Shown: one piece after another, positions 56,516 to 64,000 of the stretch | Numbering within the stretch: the stretch's first letter is position 1 | Layout of the letters: each line of letters begins with the position of its first letter | The notes under the pieces: generated by a model | Told to the model about the DNA's origin: nothing | Databases searched by the model: none | The model's input: only the letters and a program-made list of their open reading frames with translations | Made by a program: the position numbers and the translations under genes | Origin: Gemmobacter nectariphilus DSM 15620 | Lineage (GTDB): Bacteria; Pseudomonadota; Alphaproteobacteria; Rhodobacterales; Rhodobacteraceae | Reading direction: 5' to 3' | Assembly: GCF_000429765.1 (NCBI RefSeq) | Contig: NZ_AUCM01000009.1 | Span: 1 to 64,000, forward strand | DNA length: 64,000 nucleotides

Positions 56516-57862
56516 CTAGAGGCTGACGGCCGGATAAAGCGGCGCGAAGTCACGGCTCCAGGCACCTTCCCAGGCAGAGAGCAGATCATCGGCCTGGGTG
56601 CGGCCGGTCGCGGCGTGGAGGTCAAGCACCTCGAGGAAGCGGCCTTCGTCCTTGCCGCGCGCGGCAAGACCGGCGCGCGAGAGTTTCAGCGCCTCGCGCG
56701 CAAGATCGCGCAGGCGCAGCCCCCCGGCTTCGCCTTGCAAGGCGCTGACCGAGGCGGCGACGCGCAGGTCCTGGCGGGTTTCCGCAGACCAGCCCTTGAC
56801 CAGATCCCAGGCGGCATCAAGCGCGCCGGCATCATACATCAGGCCGGTCCAGAAAGCGGGCAGCGCTGTCAGATGGGCACGGCTGCCAGCATCGGCGCCG
56901 CGCATCTCGATGTATTTCTTGATGCGCGCTTCGGGGAACACCGTCGTCAGATGGTCAGCCCAGTCGGAGAGGGTCGGGATCTCTCCTGGCAGGGCGGGCA
57001 GCTTGCCGGCAAGGAAATCGCGGAACGACTGGCCGCGCGCATCGACATACCGGCCATCGCGATAGACGAAATACATCGGCACATCGAGCACCCAGTCGGC
57101 ATAACGCTCGAACCCGAAGCCGTCCTCGAACACGAAGGGCAGCATCCCGGTGCGGGCATCGTCCAGCCCGCGCCAGATGCGGCTGCGCCAGCTGCGATGG
57201 CCGTTCGGCTGCCCGTCAAAGAACGGCGACGAGGCGAACAGCGCCGTGGCGACGGGTTGCAGCGCCAGGGCGACGCGCAGCTTTTTCACCATGTCGGCTT
57301 CGGAGGCGAAGTCGAGGTTCACCTGAACGGTGCAGGTGCGATACATCATCTGGGTGCCATGGGTGCCGACGCGGCCCATGTAGTCGGTCATCAGCCGATA
57401 GCGCCCCTTGGGCATGACCGGCATGTCCTCATGGTGCCATTCGGGGGCCGCGCCGATCCCCATGAAGCGCACGCCCAGCGGGTCGGCAATGGCCGCGACC
57501 TCGGCAAGGTGCATGTCCAGTTCGGCCCTGGTCTCGTGGATGTCGACAAGGGGGGCGCCGGACAGTTCAAGCTGCCCGCCCGGTTCCAGCGAGACATTGG
57601 CGCCATTGCGGGTAAGGCCGATCAGCGCCTCGCCCTCGCGCACTTCGGTCCAGCCGAAGCGGTCGCGCAGACCTTCCAGAATGGCGCGCACCGAGGCCGA
57701 CCCCTCGTAGGGCAGCGGCTTGCGGCTGTCGGTCAGCCAGCCGAATTTCTCGTGCTCGGTGCCGATGCGCCATTGATCGGCTGGCTTGCAGCCCGATGCG
57801 AGGTATTCCGCCAGTTGCCCCGGATGTTCGATCGGTCCGCCGCCGGACTGGGGAATGGACAT
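56516..57862 (-). CDS. gshA: Glutamate--cysteine ligase (plant/alphaproteobacterial type)
   Basis: 448 residues, class of the plant and rhizobial enzymes rather than E. coli GshA. Joins glutamate and cysteine, the first step of glutathione synthesis. Conserved stretches: WRIGTEHEKFGW, SLEPGGQLELSGAPL, MMYRTCTVQVNLDFASE and IEMRGADAG. ATG 57862 has GGAG upstream. Monocistronic between a repeat element and the small membrane-protein gene. Confidence 0.95.
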   Translation of the reverse strand: MSIPQSGGGPIEHPGQLAEYLASGCKPADQWRIGTEHEKFGWLTDSRKPLPYEGSASVRAILEGLRDRFGWTEVREGEALIGLTRNGANVSLEPGGQLELSGAPLVDIHETRAELDMHLAEVAAIADPLGVRFMGIGAAPEWHHEDMPVMPKGRYRLMTDYMGRVGTHGTQMMYRTCTVQVNLDFASEADMVKKLRVALALQPVATALFASSPFFDGQPNGHRSWRSRIWRGLDDARTGMLPFVFEDGFGFERYADWVLDVPMYFVYRDGRYVDARGQSFRDFLAGKLPALPGEIPTLSDWADHLTTVFPEARIKKYIEMRGADAGSRAHLTALPAFWTGLMYDAGALDAAWDLVKGWSAETRQDLRVAASVSALQGEAGGLRLRDLAREALKLSRAGLAARGKDEGRFLEVLDLHAATGRTQADDLLSAWEGAWSRDFAPLYPAVSL

Positions 57863-57933
57863 TGGGGCAACTCCGAGCTTCTGGTTTACGGTGGGCAGAG
57901 GTGGCGCCAAGCCCGCGCCAAGTCAAGGCCCGG

Positions 57934-58458
57934 TCAAGGCCGCCGGAACGGAAGAATGCGCGACGTTGCGCGTTGCCAGATCAGCGGGGTGTCGCCGGGT
58001 GCCGCCAGCGCGGTCAGCAGGCGGTGCCCCTCGATCCCCGGCAAGGTGGTCAGCGCATCGTAAAGTTGCCCCGCGCCCTGTGCATCGACGGGCACCAGCA
58101 GCATCTGCCCGTCGCTTTGGCGCAGGCGCCAGACGCGCAGCCCTTGCACGGTGATGAGGCCAAGCTCGGCGAGTTCCGCGAGCGAGACGAAGCCGCCGAT
58201 GCCGGGGCCGAACCAAGCGATCTGGCCCTCGTCCACCTCGACCACACCGGGGCCACGGGTGACAGGGGCAAAGCGCAGGCGCTGGATCGCCGCGACCAGA
58301 AGGCCCGCCCCGACCAAGGCGACTACGCCGCCCAATCCTGCCAGCAGCCAGCCACCGCGCGTGGCCAGCCACAGGCCGAAGGCCAGCGCCACCCCGGCGC
58401 CGATCGCCTCGCGCGCGCGGGTCAGGCGGGCGGCAAGTTCGGGGCGGATCAGGCTCAT
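57934..58458 (-). CDS. Hypothetical membrane protein, 174 residues
   Basis: Unrecognised but protein-like. Residues ~18-60 hold two hydrophobic helices (AGVALAFGLWLATRG, LLAGLGGVVALVGAGLLVAAI); the rest is a soluble beta-rich domain (VVEVDEGQIAWFGPGIGGFVS, LRVWRLRQSDGQMLLVPVDA) resembling a PH-like fold. Overlaps the phosphotransferase gene by 4 bases, so it is in an operon with it and the GNAT gene. Confidence 0.8.
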   Translation of the reverse strand: MSLIRPELAARLTRAREAIGAGVALAFGLWLATRGGWLLAGLGGVVALVGAGLLVAAIQRLRFAPVTRGPGVVEVDEGQIAWFGPGIGGFVSLAELAELGLITVQGLRVWRLRQSDGQMLLVPVDAQGAGQLYDALTTLPGIEGHRLLTALAAPGDTPLIWQRATSRILPFRRP

Positions 58459-59372
58459 GCGGCGCCCTCCAGCCAGTGGCGCAGGGCGGTGCGGGCGGCC
58501 CTGGCGCGGTCAGGGTGCGCGGCCGCATCATGCAAGGCGCGCAGCAGGCGATCCCCGATGAAAAAGCGCAGGACCGGGTCGGACACTTCGGGGCAAGCCT
58601 TCAGCATTTGCGCCACATCGGCCGACGGCAGGCCATGGCGCCGCGGGCCGGGACCATCCGGCGGCTGGCGCAGGCCGGCCACCACCAGAAATTGCGCGGC
58701 ATCCTGGGCGATGGGACGGATGCGCAGGGGTTGCAGATCAAAGGCCCAGACCTCGATGCCGTCATCAGGTGCCGGGGCAAGGTGCAGGTTGTAGGGCGTC
58801 AGATCGCCATGCACCCCGGATTGCGCGATGGGGGCATGGGCGAGGCTGCGCGCGGCATGGCGCAGGCCGGCCAGAACCTCGCCCGTCAGGGCACGGTCGG
58901 CGGGGGTCAGATCGGGGGGTTGATGGTCCTTGCGGCGCCGGATGAAGGGATGCAGGTTGACAGGCCCCCGGCGCAGGCGCGGCGCGGCAAAGGCCGCCAG
59001 CCAGCCCCCTGCCAGATCGACCACCGCCCGGCGTTCGGCAGCATCGGCCTGCGCCAGCACCATATCCATGCGCTGTCCCGGCGCGGGCGCCATCACCGCC
59101 AGCCCGTGGTGCGGCGCGACGCGCAACAGTTCGGCCAGCCGGAACAGGCCCTTGGCCATATGCGGGGCGATGCTGTCATGCGCCTCGCGCAGCCGGTCGG
59201 TGCGGATGGCTGCATCGGGGCCAAGGACGCGCTTGACGATAACCGGCGCCTCCGCGTCCATCGCCTCGGCCACGATGGCCTGGGCAGAGTGTTGCAGCAC
59301 GCGGCCCGCGACGATGTGTCCGGGCCCGAAAGCCGCATCCAACGCGGCGTTGAGGGCGGCAAGATCGCTCAT
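58455..59372 (-). CDS. Aminoglycoside-phosphotransferase-like kinase (APH fold)
   Basis: 305 residues. The catalytic loop HGDLTPYNLHL (Asp, Asn) and metal motif VWAFDLQP (Asp) are intact, placing it in the APH/choline kinase group. The N-lobe Lys may be that of IVKRVLG. Substrate unknown; many such bacterial enzymes phosphorylate small metabolites rather than drugs. ATG 59372 is an overlap start with the preceding GNAT gene. Confidence 0.85.
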   Translation of the reverse strand: MSDLAALNAALDAAFGPGHIVAGRVLQHSAQAIVAEAMDAEAPVIVKRVLGPDAAIRTDRLREAHDSIAPHMAKGLFRLAELLRVAPHHGLAVMAPAPGQRMDMVLAQADAAERRAVVDLAGGWLAAFAAPRLRRGPVNLHPFIRRRKDHQPPDLTPADRALTGEVLAGLRHAARSLAHAPIAQSGVHGDLTPYNLHLAPAPDDGIEVWAFDLQPLRIRPIAQDAAQFLVVAGLRQPPDGPGPRRHGLPSADVAQMLKACPEVSDPVLRFFIGDRLLRALHDAAAHPDRARAARTALRHWLEGAA

Positions 59373-60202
59373 GCGGCGGGCTCGATGCGGCAGGCGGTGG
59401 GCCAAAGGGCGATGCGATAGCTGCCGATGCGCCGGAAGCCGATGCGGACATAGGCCTTGGCGGCGGCATCCGAGGCCGCGAACAGGATGGCACGCGCCGC
59501 GCCCTTGCCGCGCGCCTCGGCCAGCAAGGCGGCCACCGCCTGCCCGGCCAGACCCTGCCCGCGCAGGGCCGGCGGGGTATAGACGCCGCCCACCTGCACC
59601 ACATCGCCCGCAGCCGCGTTGATCGCCGCCATGGCGATCGGGCGGCCCGCGCGTTCGATCAGGCGAACGGGGCTGTCCTTGACCGCCGCCTCTGCCCGCA
59701 GGGCGGCATCGGCGGGGGTGCCGCTGTCCGTCTCGGCCAGATAGCCGGTGAACCAGCCGGTCAGCAGCGGCACGTCGCCCGGCCCCGGCGGGCGGATCGG
59801 CTGGGCGGTTTCCGGCAGCCGGGCCAGATCCAGCGCGAACAGCGGCTCGACCCGGTTCAGGCGCGGGCGCACGCCCAGCGCGTCAAGGAAAACGGCAACC
59901 TGATCCGCCTCGCCCGTCATGCCCTGCGTCTCGCGCCCGGCCAGCGGGGCCAGCAGCCCATGGACCAGCGCCGGGGTCAGGCCGGGCGCCTGACACATCA
60001 GGAAGCCATTGTTCGACAGGCCCAGAACCGCCCCGATCCGGCCGCCGCGATCGTCGATCACATAGGTTGTCGCATGGGGATGGTCCGAGGACGCCAACCC
60101 CTGGGCCTGAAGGTTGCCCAGCAGGAACATCGAGGTTTCCAGATGCCCGGACAGAAACGCCGTCAAGGCGGCCTCGTCCCCCGGCACCGCATGGCGGATC
60201 AT
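59369..60202 (-). CDS. GNAT-family N-acetyltransferase
   Basis: 277 residues. The C-terminal GNAT domain has the acetyl-CoA loop VYTPPALRGQGLAGQAV and ASDAAAKAYVRIGFRRIG. The N-terminal half is GNAT-like but degenerate (MIRHAVPGDEAALTAFLSG), so a tandem arrangement. Acceptor unknown. Starts inside the rsmE stop (ATGA). Confidence 0.87.
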   Translation of the reverse strand: MIRHAVPGDEAALTAFLSGHLETSMFLLGNLQAQGLASSDHPHATTYVIDDRGGRIGAVLGLSNNGFLMCQAPGLTPALVHGLLAPLAGRETQGMTGEADQVAVFLDALGVRPRLNRVEPLFALDLARLPETAQPIRPPGPGDVPLLTGWFTGYLAETDSGTPADAALRAEAAVKDSPVRLIERAGRPIAMAAINAAAGDVVQVGGVYTPPALRGQGLAGQAVAALLAEARGKGAARAILFAASDAAAKAYVRIGFRRIGSYRIALWPTACRIEPAA

Positions 60203-60921
60203 CCCCAGTCCCCCAGCTGCGCCTGCCACAGCGTCAGCGCGGCGACCGCCGCCGTATCGGCGCGCAGGATGCGCGGGCCAAGCGAGAGCGCATGCACAAA
60301 GGGCAGCGCGCGCAGCCGCCCCTGTTCGGCGGCGGAAAACCCGCCCTCGGGGCCGATCAGCACCGCCCATGGCCCGCGCGGCAACCCTGCCAGCGGGCGC
60401 GAGCGGCCGACCATCGCCTCATCGCACCACAAAAGCTGTCGCCCGGCCGGCCAGGCGGCCAGAACCTTGGACAGGGCCTGCAAATCCTCGACCACCGGGA
60501 CAAAGGTGCCGCCGCATTGCTCGGTCGCCTCGACGGCATGGGCCTGCAGGCGATCTTGCCGGATGCGTTCGGCATTGGTGTATTCGGTCAGCACCGGCAT
60601 GATGCGCGCCGCGCCCAGTTCGGTCGCCTTTTCGACGATGAAATCGGTGCGGGCCTTCTTGATGGGCGCGAACATCAGCCAAAGATCGGGCGGCATCTGC
60701 ACCGGGCGGGTCTGCACCTCGGCCACCAGTTCGCCCCCGCGTTTCGAGGCGGCGCTGACACGGGCGATCCATTCGCCATCGCGCCGGTTGAAGGCCAGAA
60801 TCGCATCGCCCACCTCCAGCCGCATCACGGCAAAGAGATAGTTCGACTGATCACGGTCCAGCGCGAGCGGTTGCCCCGGGGCAAGCGGCTGGTCTAGATG
60901 AAGGCGGACCTTGGGTGTCAT
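60199..60921 (-). CDS. rsmE: 16S rRNA (uracil-1498-N3) methyltransferase
   Basis: 240 residues, SPOUT-fold methyltransferase. N-terminal PUA-like part, then the knot region IGPEGGFSAAEQ and LGPRILRADTAAVAAL, which are diagnostic. KKARTDFIVEKATELGA is also a family block. Divergent from ubiA with only 12 bases between the starts. Confidence 0.95.
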   Translation of the reverse strand: MTPKVRLHLDQPLAPGQPLALDRDQSNYLFAVMRLEVGDAILAFNRRDGEWIARVSAASKRGGELVAEVQTRPVQMPPDLWLMFAPIKKARTDFIVEKATELGAARIMPVLTEYTNAERIRQDRLQAHAVEATEQCGGTFVPVVEDLQALSKVLAAWPAGRQLLWCDEAMVGRSRPLAGLPRGPWAVLIGPEGGFSAAEQGRLRALPFVHALSLGPRILRADTAAVAALTLWQAQLGDWG

Positions 60922-60933
60922 GGGAACAGGTGT

Positions 60934-61902
60934 ATGACCGACGCGCCGCGAATGCCAGAGCCGCATGGCACCGTTGCCGATGCCGTGGCGGGAAACTGGG
61001 TTGATCGCCGGGCACCGGCGGCGCTGCGCCCGTATCTGCGGCTCAGCCGGGCCGACCGGCCGATCGGCACCTGGCTCTTGCTGCTGCCCTGCTGGTGGGG
61101 CGTGGCGCTGGCGGCTGCGTCCGATGCGCCGGGCTGGTGGGATCTGTGGGTGATGATCGCCTGTGGCATCGGCGCCTTTCTGATGCGCGGGGCGGGCTGC
61201 ACCTGGAACGACATCACCGACCGCGACTTTGATGGTGCCGTTGCACGCACCCGGTCCCGCCCGATCCCGTCAGGGCAGGTGACGGTCAAGCGGGCGCTGG
61301 TCTGGATGGCGGCGCAGGCGCTGGTTGCCTTTGCCGTGCTGCTGACCTTTCCGCCACTGGCGATCTGGCTGGGGGTCGGCTCGCTGGTGCTGGTCGCAAT
61401 CTATCCCTTTGCCAAGCGGTTCACCTGGTGGCCGCAGGTCTTTCTGGGGCTGGCCTTCAACTGGGGCGCCCTGCTGGCCTGGGCCGCACATGATGGCACG
61501 ATCGGGTGGGCAGCCCTTGTGCTGTGGCTGTCGGGCATTTCCTGGACGCTGTTCTATGACACGATCTATGCCCATCAGGACAAGGACGACGACGCGCTGA
61601 TCGGCATCAAATCCACCGCCCGGCTGTTCGGCACCCATACGGTGGCCTGGCTGCGCGGCTTCATGGCGCTGACGGTCCTTTTGCTGACGCTGGCCACGCT
61701 GATGGCGCTGCTGGGGGCCGATGCGGGCTGGATGGCGGTGCTGATCGCGCTGGCCGGCATCTGGATCTTTGCCGCGCATCTGGGCTGGCAACTCGCGCAG
61801 CTGGACATCGACAGCCCCGACACCTGCCTGCGGCTGTTCCGGTCGAACCGCGATGCTGGCCTTGTGGTTGCGCTGTTTCTTGCCGCTGCGGCGCTGGTGT
61901 GA
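60934..61902 (+). CDS. ubiA: 4-hydroxybenzoate polyprenyltransferase
   Basis: 322 residues, eight or nine membrane helices. Attaches the polyprenyl tail to 4-hydroxybenzoate in ubiquinone synthesis. The first Asp-rich motif is NDITDRDFDGAVARTRSRP and the second is DTIYAHQDKDDDALIGIKS. ATG 60934 is preceded by GGAACAGG; an earlier in-frame start would overlap rsmE. Confidence 0.95.
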   Translation: MTDAPRMPEPHGTVADAVAGNWVDRRAPAALRPYLRLSRADRPIGTWLLLLPCWWGVALAAASDAPGWWDLWVMIACGIGAFLMRGAGCTWNDITDRDFDGAVARTRSRPIPSGQVTVKRALVWMAAQALVAFAVLLTFPPLAIWLGVGSLVLVAIYPFAKRFTWWPQVFLGLAFNWGALLAWAAHDGTIGWAALVLWLSGISWTLFYDTIYAHQDKDDDALIGIKSTARLFGTHTVAWLRGFMALTVLLLTLATLMALLGADAGWMAVLIALAGIWIFAAHLGWQLAQLDIDSPDTCLRLFRSNRDAGLVVALFLAAAALV

Positions 61903-61957
61903 TTGAACCTGCCCCCCACGCGCCTTACGAGTGGCCGATAACGATGCGGAATCGCTC

Positions 61958-64000
61958 ATGCGCTTGAAACCTGCCATTCTTACCGCAATCGCCTTTGCCT
62001 GTGCGGCCGTGCTGTCCTTGCTGATGGCGATGGCCGTGGGCGGCGCACTGGAATCACGCAGCCAGCGTCACGTCACCCGCGCGCTGAATGCGGCAGGTCT
62101 GACCTGGGCCAGCGCCAGCGCCGACGGGCTGATCGTCACCCTGACCGGCACCGCACCGACCGAGGCCGTGCGCTTTCGCGCCACCACCGTCGCCGGCCGG
62201 GTCGTCGGGGCCAGCCGGGTGATCGACAGCATGGCGGTGACCCCGGCCAAGGCCCTGACCGCCCCGCGCTTTTCGCTGGAGCTGCTGCGCAACGACGACG
62301 GGATTTCCATGATCGGCCTTGTGCCCGCATCCTGGGACACCGCACCGCTGCTGACCACGGCCAGCCAGCTGGCCCCGGCAGACAGCCTGTCCAACATGCT
62401 GGAAACCGCCGATTTCCCGGTCCCCGCCGCATGGGCGCCTGCCATGGATTTCGGCCTTGTCGCGCTGCGCCTGCTGCCCAGGTCCAAGATTTCCGTGGCC
62501 GCCGATGGCGTGACCGTCACCGCCATCTCGGACAGCCCGGCGCAAAAGCGGCGCTTTGAATCCGACCTTGGCCGCGCCTTGCCGCAAGACGTGCCCGTCA
62601 CCATCCAGATCTCGGCCCCCCGCCCGGTGATCGCCCCCTTCACGCTGCGCTTCGTGATTGACGAGGATGGCCCCCGCTTTGATGCCTGCGCGGCTGACAG
62701 CGACCGCTCGCTGAACCGCATCCTCAATGCGGCCAGGCTGGCCAAGGTCGAGGGCACCCCCGCCTGCACCCTGGGCCTTGGCGCCCCCTCGCCCCGCTGG
62801 CCCGATGCGGCCGAGGCGGTGATCGCCGCCATGGCCGAACTGGGGGCCGGATCGGTGACCATCTCGGATGTCGATGTCACGCTGATCGCCGCCTCGACCG
62901 TCGCGCAATCCGACTTCGACCGCGTGATCGGCGAGCTGACCAACCGCCTGCCCGATGTCTTCTCGCTCAAGGCGACGCTGACCCCGCGCCCGCAGACCGA
63001 AGGCCCGCAGGGCCCGGCGCAATTCACCGCCACCCTCTCGCCCGAAGGCAATGTCCAGCTGCGCGGCCGCCTCGTCGATCAGCGGATGCGCGAGTCGGTC
63101 GAGGCCTATGCCCATGCCCGCTTTGGCGCCGCGAACGTCTATATCGCGGCCCGGCTGGACGACAGCCTGCCCAGCGGCTGGGGCCTGCGCGTGCTGGCCG
63201 GCCTTGCCGCGCTGGCACAGCTGCACAATGGCGTCGTCCTGGTCGAACCCGAGAGCCTGGCCCTGCGCGGCATCACCGGCAACAAGGAGGCGCGCTCGGA
63301 CATCTCGCGCCTGCTCTCGGACCGGCTGGGCCAGGGGGCCGGCTTTTCGGTCGATGTGACCTACGAGGAACGGCTCGACCCCGCCCGCGCCTTGCCGACG
63401 CCCGACCAGTGCCTGACCATGGCCAACACGGTGCTGGCCAAGCGGCAGATCACCTTTGCCCCCGGCAAGGCCGAGATCGAGGGCGAATCGAATGCGATCA
63501 TCGCCGAACTGGCCGATGCCCTGACCGATTGCACGGGTGCCCCGCTGGAAATCGGCGGGCACACCGATTCGCAAGGCCGGGCCGAAACCAACCTCGATCT
63601 CAGCCAGCAGCGCGCCGATGCCGTTCTGGCAGCCCTCGACGCGCGCGGCGTCGACACATCGGCCATGACCGCCCGTGGCTACGGCGCGGCTGAGCCCATC
63701 GCCGACAACGGAACCGAGGAAGGCCGCGTCGCGAACCGCCGCATCGCCCTGCGCCTTGTCTCGCCCGACGAGCCCGCCGCCGCGCCCGAGCTAATCGGCA
63801 TCGACCCCGAGCCCGAAGACGACGGCGAGGCGATCGCCCCCCCGCCCGACCGCCCCGACGATCTGGTCCCGGGCGAGATCGGCGATGCCGAAGGCGACGA
63901 GCCGATGGGGGACGCCGGCGATCTCGAGGTCGGCGCCGATGGAGATGCGCTGGCCGCCGATCCCGAAGGGCCCGTCCCTGACGAGACGGCAGGCGAGGGC
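61958..64000 (+). CDS. OmpA-family protein with N-terminal membrane anchor (3' partial)
   Basis: 681 codons are visible and the frame is still open at the window end. A membrane anchor/signal (residues ~5-28) is followed by a large periplasmic region containing BON-like alpha/beta repeats (e.g. GLIVTLTGTAPTEAVRFRA and GNVQLRGRLVDQRMRESVEAYA). An OmpA_C peptidoglycan-binding domain lies at about 485-600 (ITFAPGKAEIE, IGGHTDSQGRAETNLDLSQQ, ANRRIAL). The visible C-terminus is a very acidic Pro/Asp/Glu/Gly-rich tail. It probably tethers envelope to cell wall; the true end is unknown. Confidence 0.87.
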   Translation, partial: MRLKPAILTAIAFACAAVLSLLMAMAVGGALESRSQRHVTRALNAAGLTWASASADGLIVTLTGTAPTEAVRFRATTVAGRVVGASRVIDSMAVTPAKALTAPRFSLELLRNDDGISMIGLVPASWDTAPLLTTASQLAPADSLSNMLETADFPVPAAWAPAMDFGLVALRLLPRSKISVAADGVTVTAISDSPAQKRRFESDLGRALPQDVPVTIQISAPRPVIAPFTLRFVIDEDGPRFDACAADSDRSLNRILNAARLAKVEGTPACTLGLGAPSPRWPDAAEAVIAAMAELGAGSVTISDVDVTLIAASTVAQSDFDRVIGELTNRLPDVFSLKATLTPRPQTEGPQGPAQFTATLSPEGNVQLRGRLVDQRMRESVEAYAHARFGAANVYIAARLDDSLPSGWGLRVLAGLAALAQLHNGVVLVEPESLALRGITGNKEARSDISRLLSDRLGQGAGFSVDVTYEERLDPARALPTPDQCLTMANTVLAKRQITFAPGKAEIEGESNAIIAELADALTDCTGAPLEIGGHTDSQGRAETNLDLSQQRADAVLAALDARGVDTSAMTARGYGAAEPIADNGTEEGRVANRRIALRLVSPDEPAAAPELIGIDPEPEDDGEAIAPPPDRPDDLVPGEIGDAEGDEPMGDAGDLEVGADGDALAADPEGPVPDETAGEG

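Overview
The window looks like a chromosomal segment of a high-GC alphaproteobacterium of the Rhodobacteraceae/Paracoccaceae type (Paracoccus- or Rhodobacter-like). The evidence is gene content and order: yceD-rpmF-plsX-fabH-ihfA-merR on one strand, trpG-trpD...trpC-moaC-moeA-lexA followed by comEC, gltX and gltA, a class I lysyl-tRNA synthetase, and an alphaproteobacterial SOS box (GAAC-N7-GAAC) in front of lexA. Genus is an inference; no rRNA is present. Most of the window is dense, mostly GC-rich housekeeping DNA with many 4-base ATGA start/stop overlaps.

Layout. 1-920: the 3' end of an IS256-family insertion sequence that has cut off the front of a cpaB pilus gene. 1120-7042 (minus strand): a dCTP-deaminase-family gene, tRNA-Pro(GGG), then the yceD-rpmF-plsX-fabH-ihfA-merR cluster (ribosome, phospholipid and fatty acid initiation, nucleoid protein). 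7140-12828: bamE, an aminotransferase, a periplasmic DsbA-like protein, gapdh behind a twin palindrome, a 46-residue membrane peptide, and a membrane-anchored YibQ-like deacetylase fold. 12987-18592: tryptophan genes with ung inserted, molybdenum cofactor genes and autoregulated lexA. 18775-26094: comEC, gltX, gltA, an SMR pump with its own TetR regulator and operator, and corA. 26127-30804 (minus): an amino-acid/polyamine-type ABC importer co-transcribed with a PuuA-like glutamine synthetase. 30933-39101: small stress and metabolic genes, rlmJ, a RutR-like TetR regulator, a flavin monooxygenase, an M3 peptidase and class I lysS.

39217-41181 holds a terB gene followed by a 17-G run and a low-GC two-gene unit coding for membrane proteins, one with a TerB-like tail. 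This is the clearest foreign insertion in the window and the best candidate for an undescribed system. 41182-49948: a LOG-family protein, dapD, a GlsB-type membrane protein, mnmH-selD, a Hint-like protein that lacks the usual catalytic Cys, dapE and CoxG-like. 49926-56428: tag, an EAL-domain protein, phaA-phaB and a second ABC importer (NMT1/THI5 type). 56516-64000: gshA, a kinase-like and a GNAT protein, rsmE, ubiA and an OmpA-family protein that runs off the end.

A dispersed intergenic repeat recurs in ten gaps. Its core resembles CCTTGATCCAAATATCCCGG, and many copies are followed or preceded by one or two GC-rich hairpins whose sequences differ from copy to copy. It sits almost always at the ends of transcription units and may act as a terminator or mRNA 3'-end element. 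Regulatory sites seen include the SOS box, two GTTA-n-CG-type palindromes 31 bp apart before gap, a TetR-type palindrome before the SMR gene, and hairpins directly after both ABC binding-protein genes.
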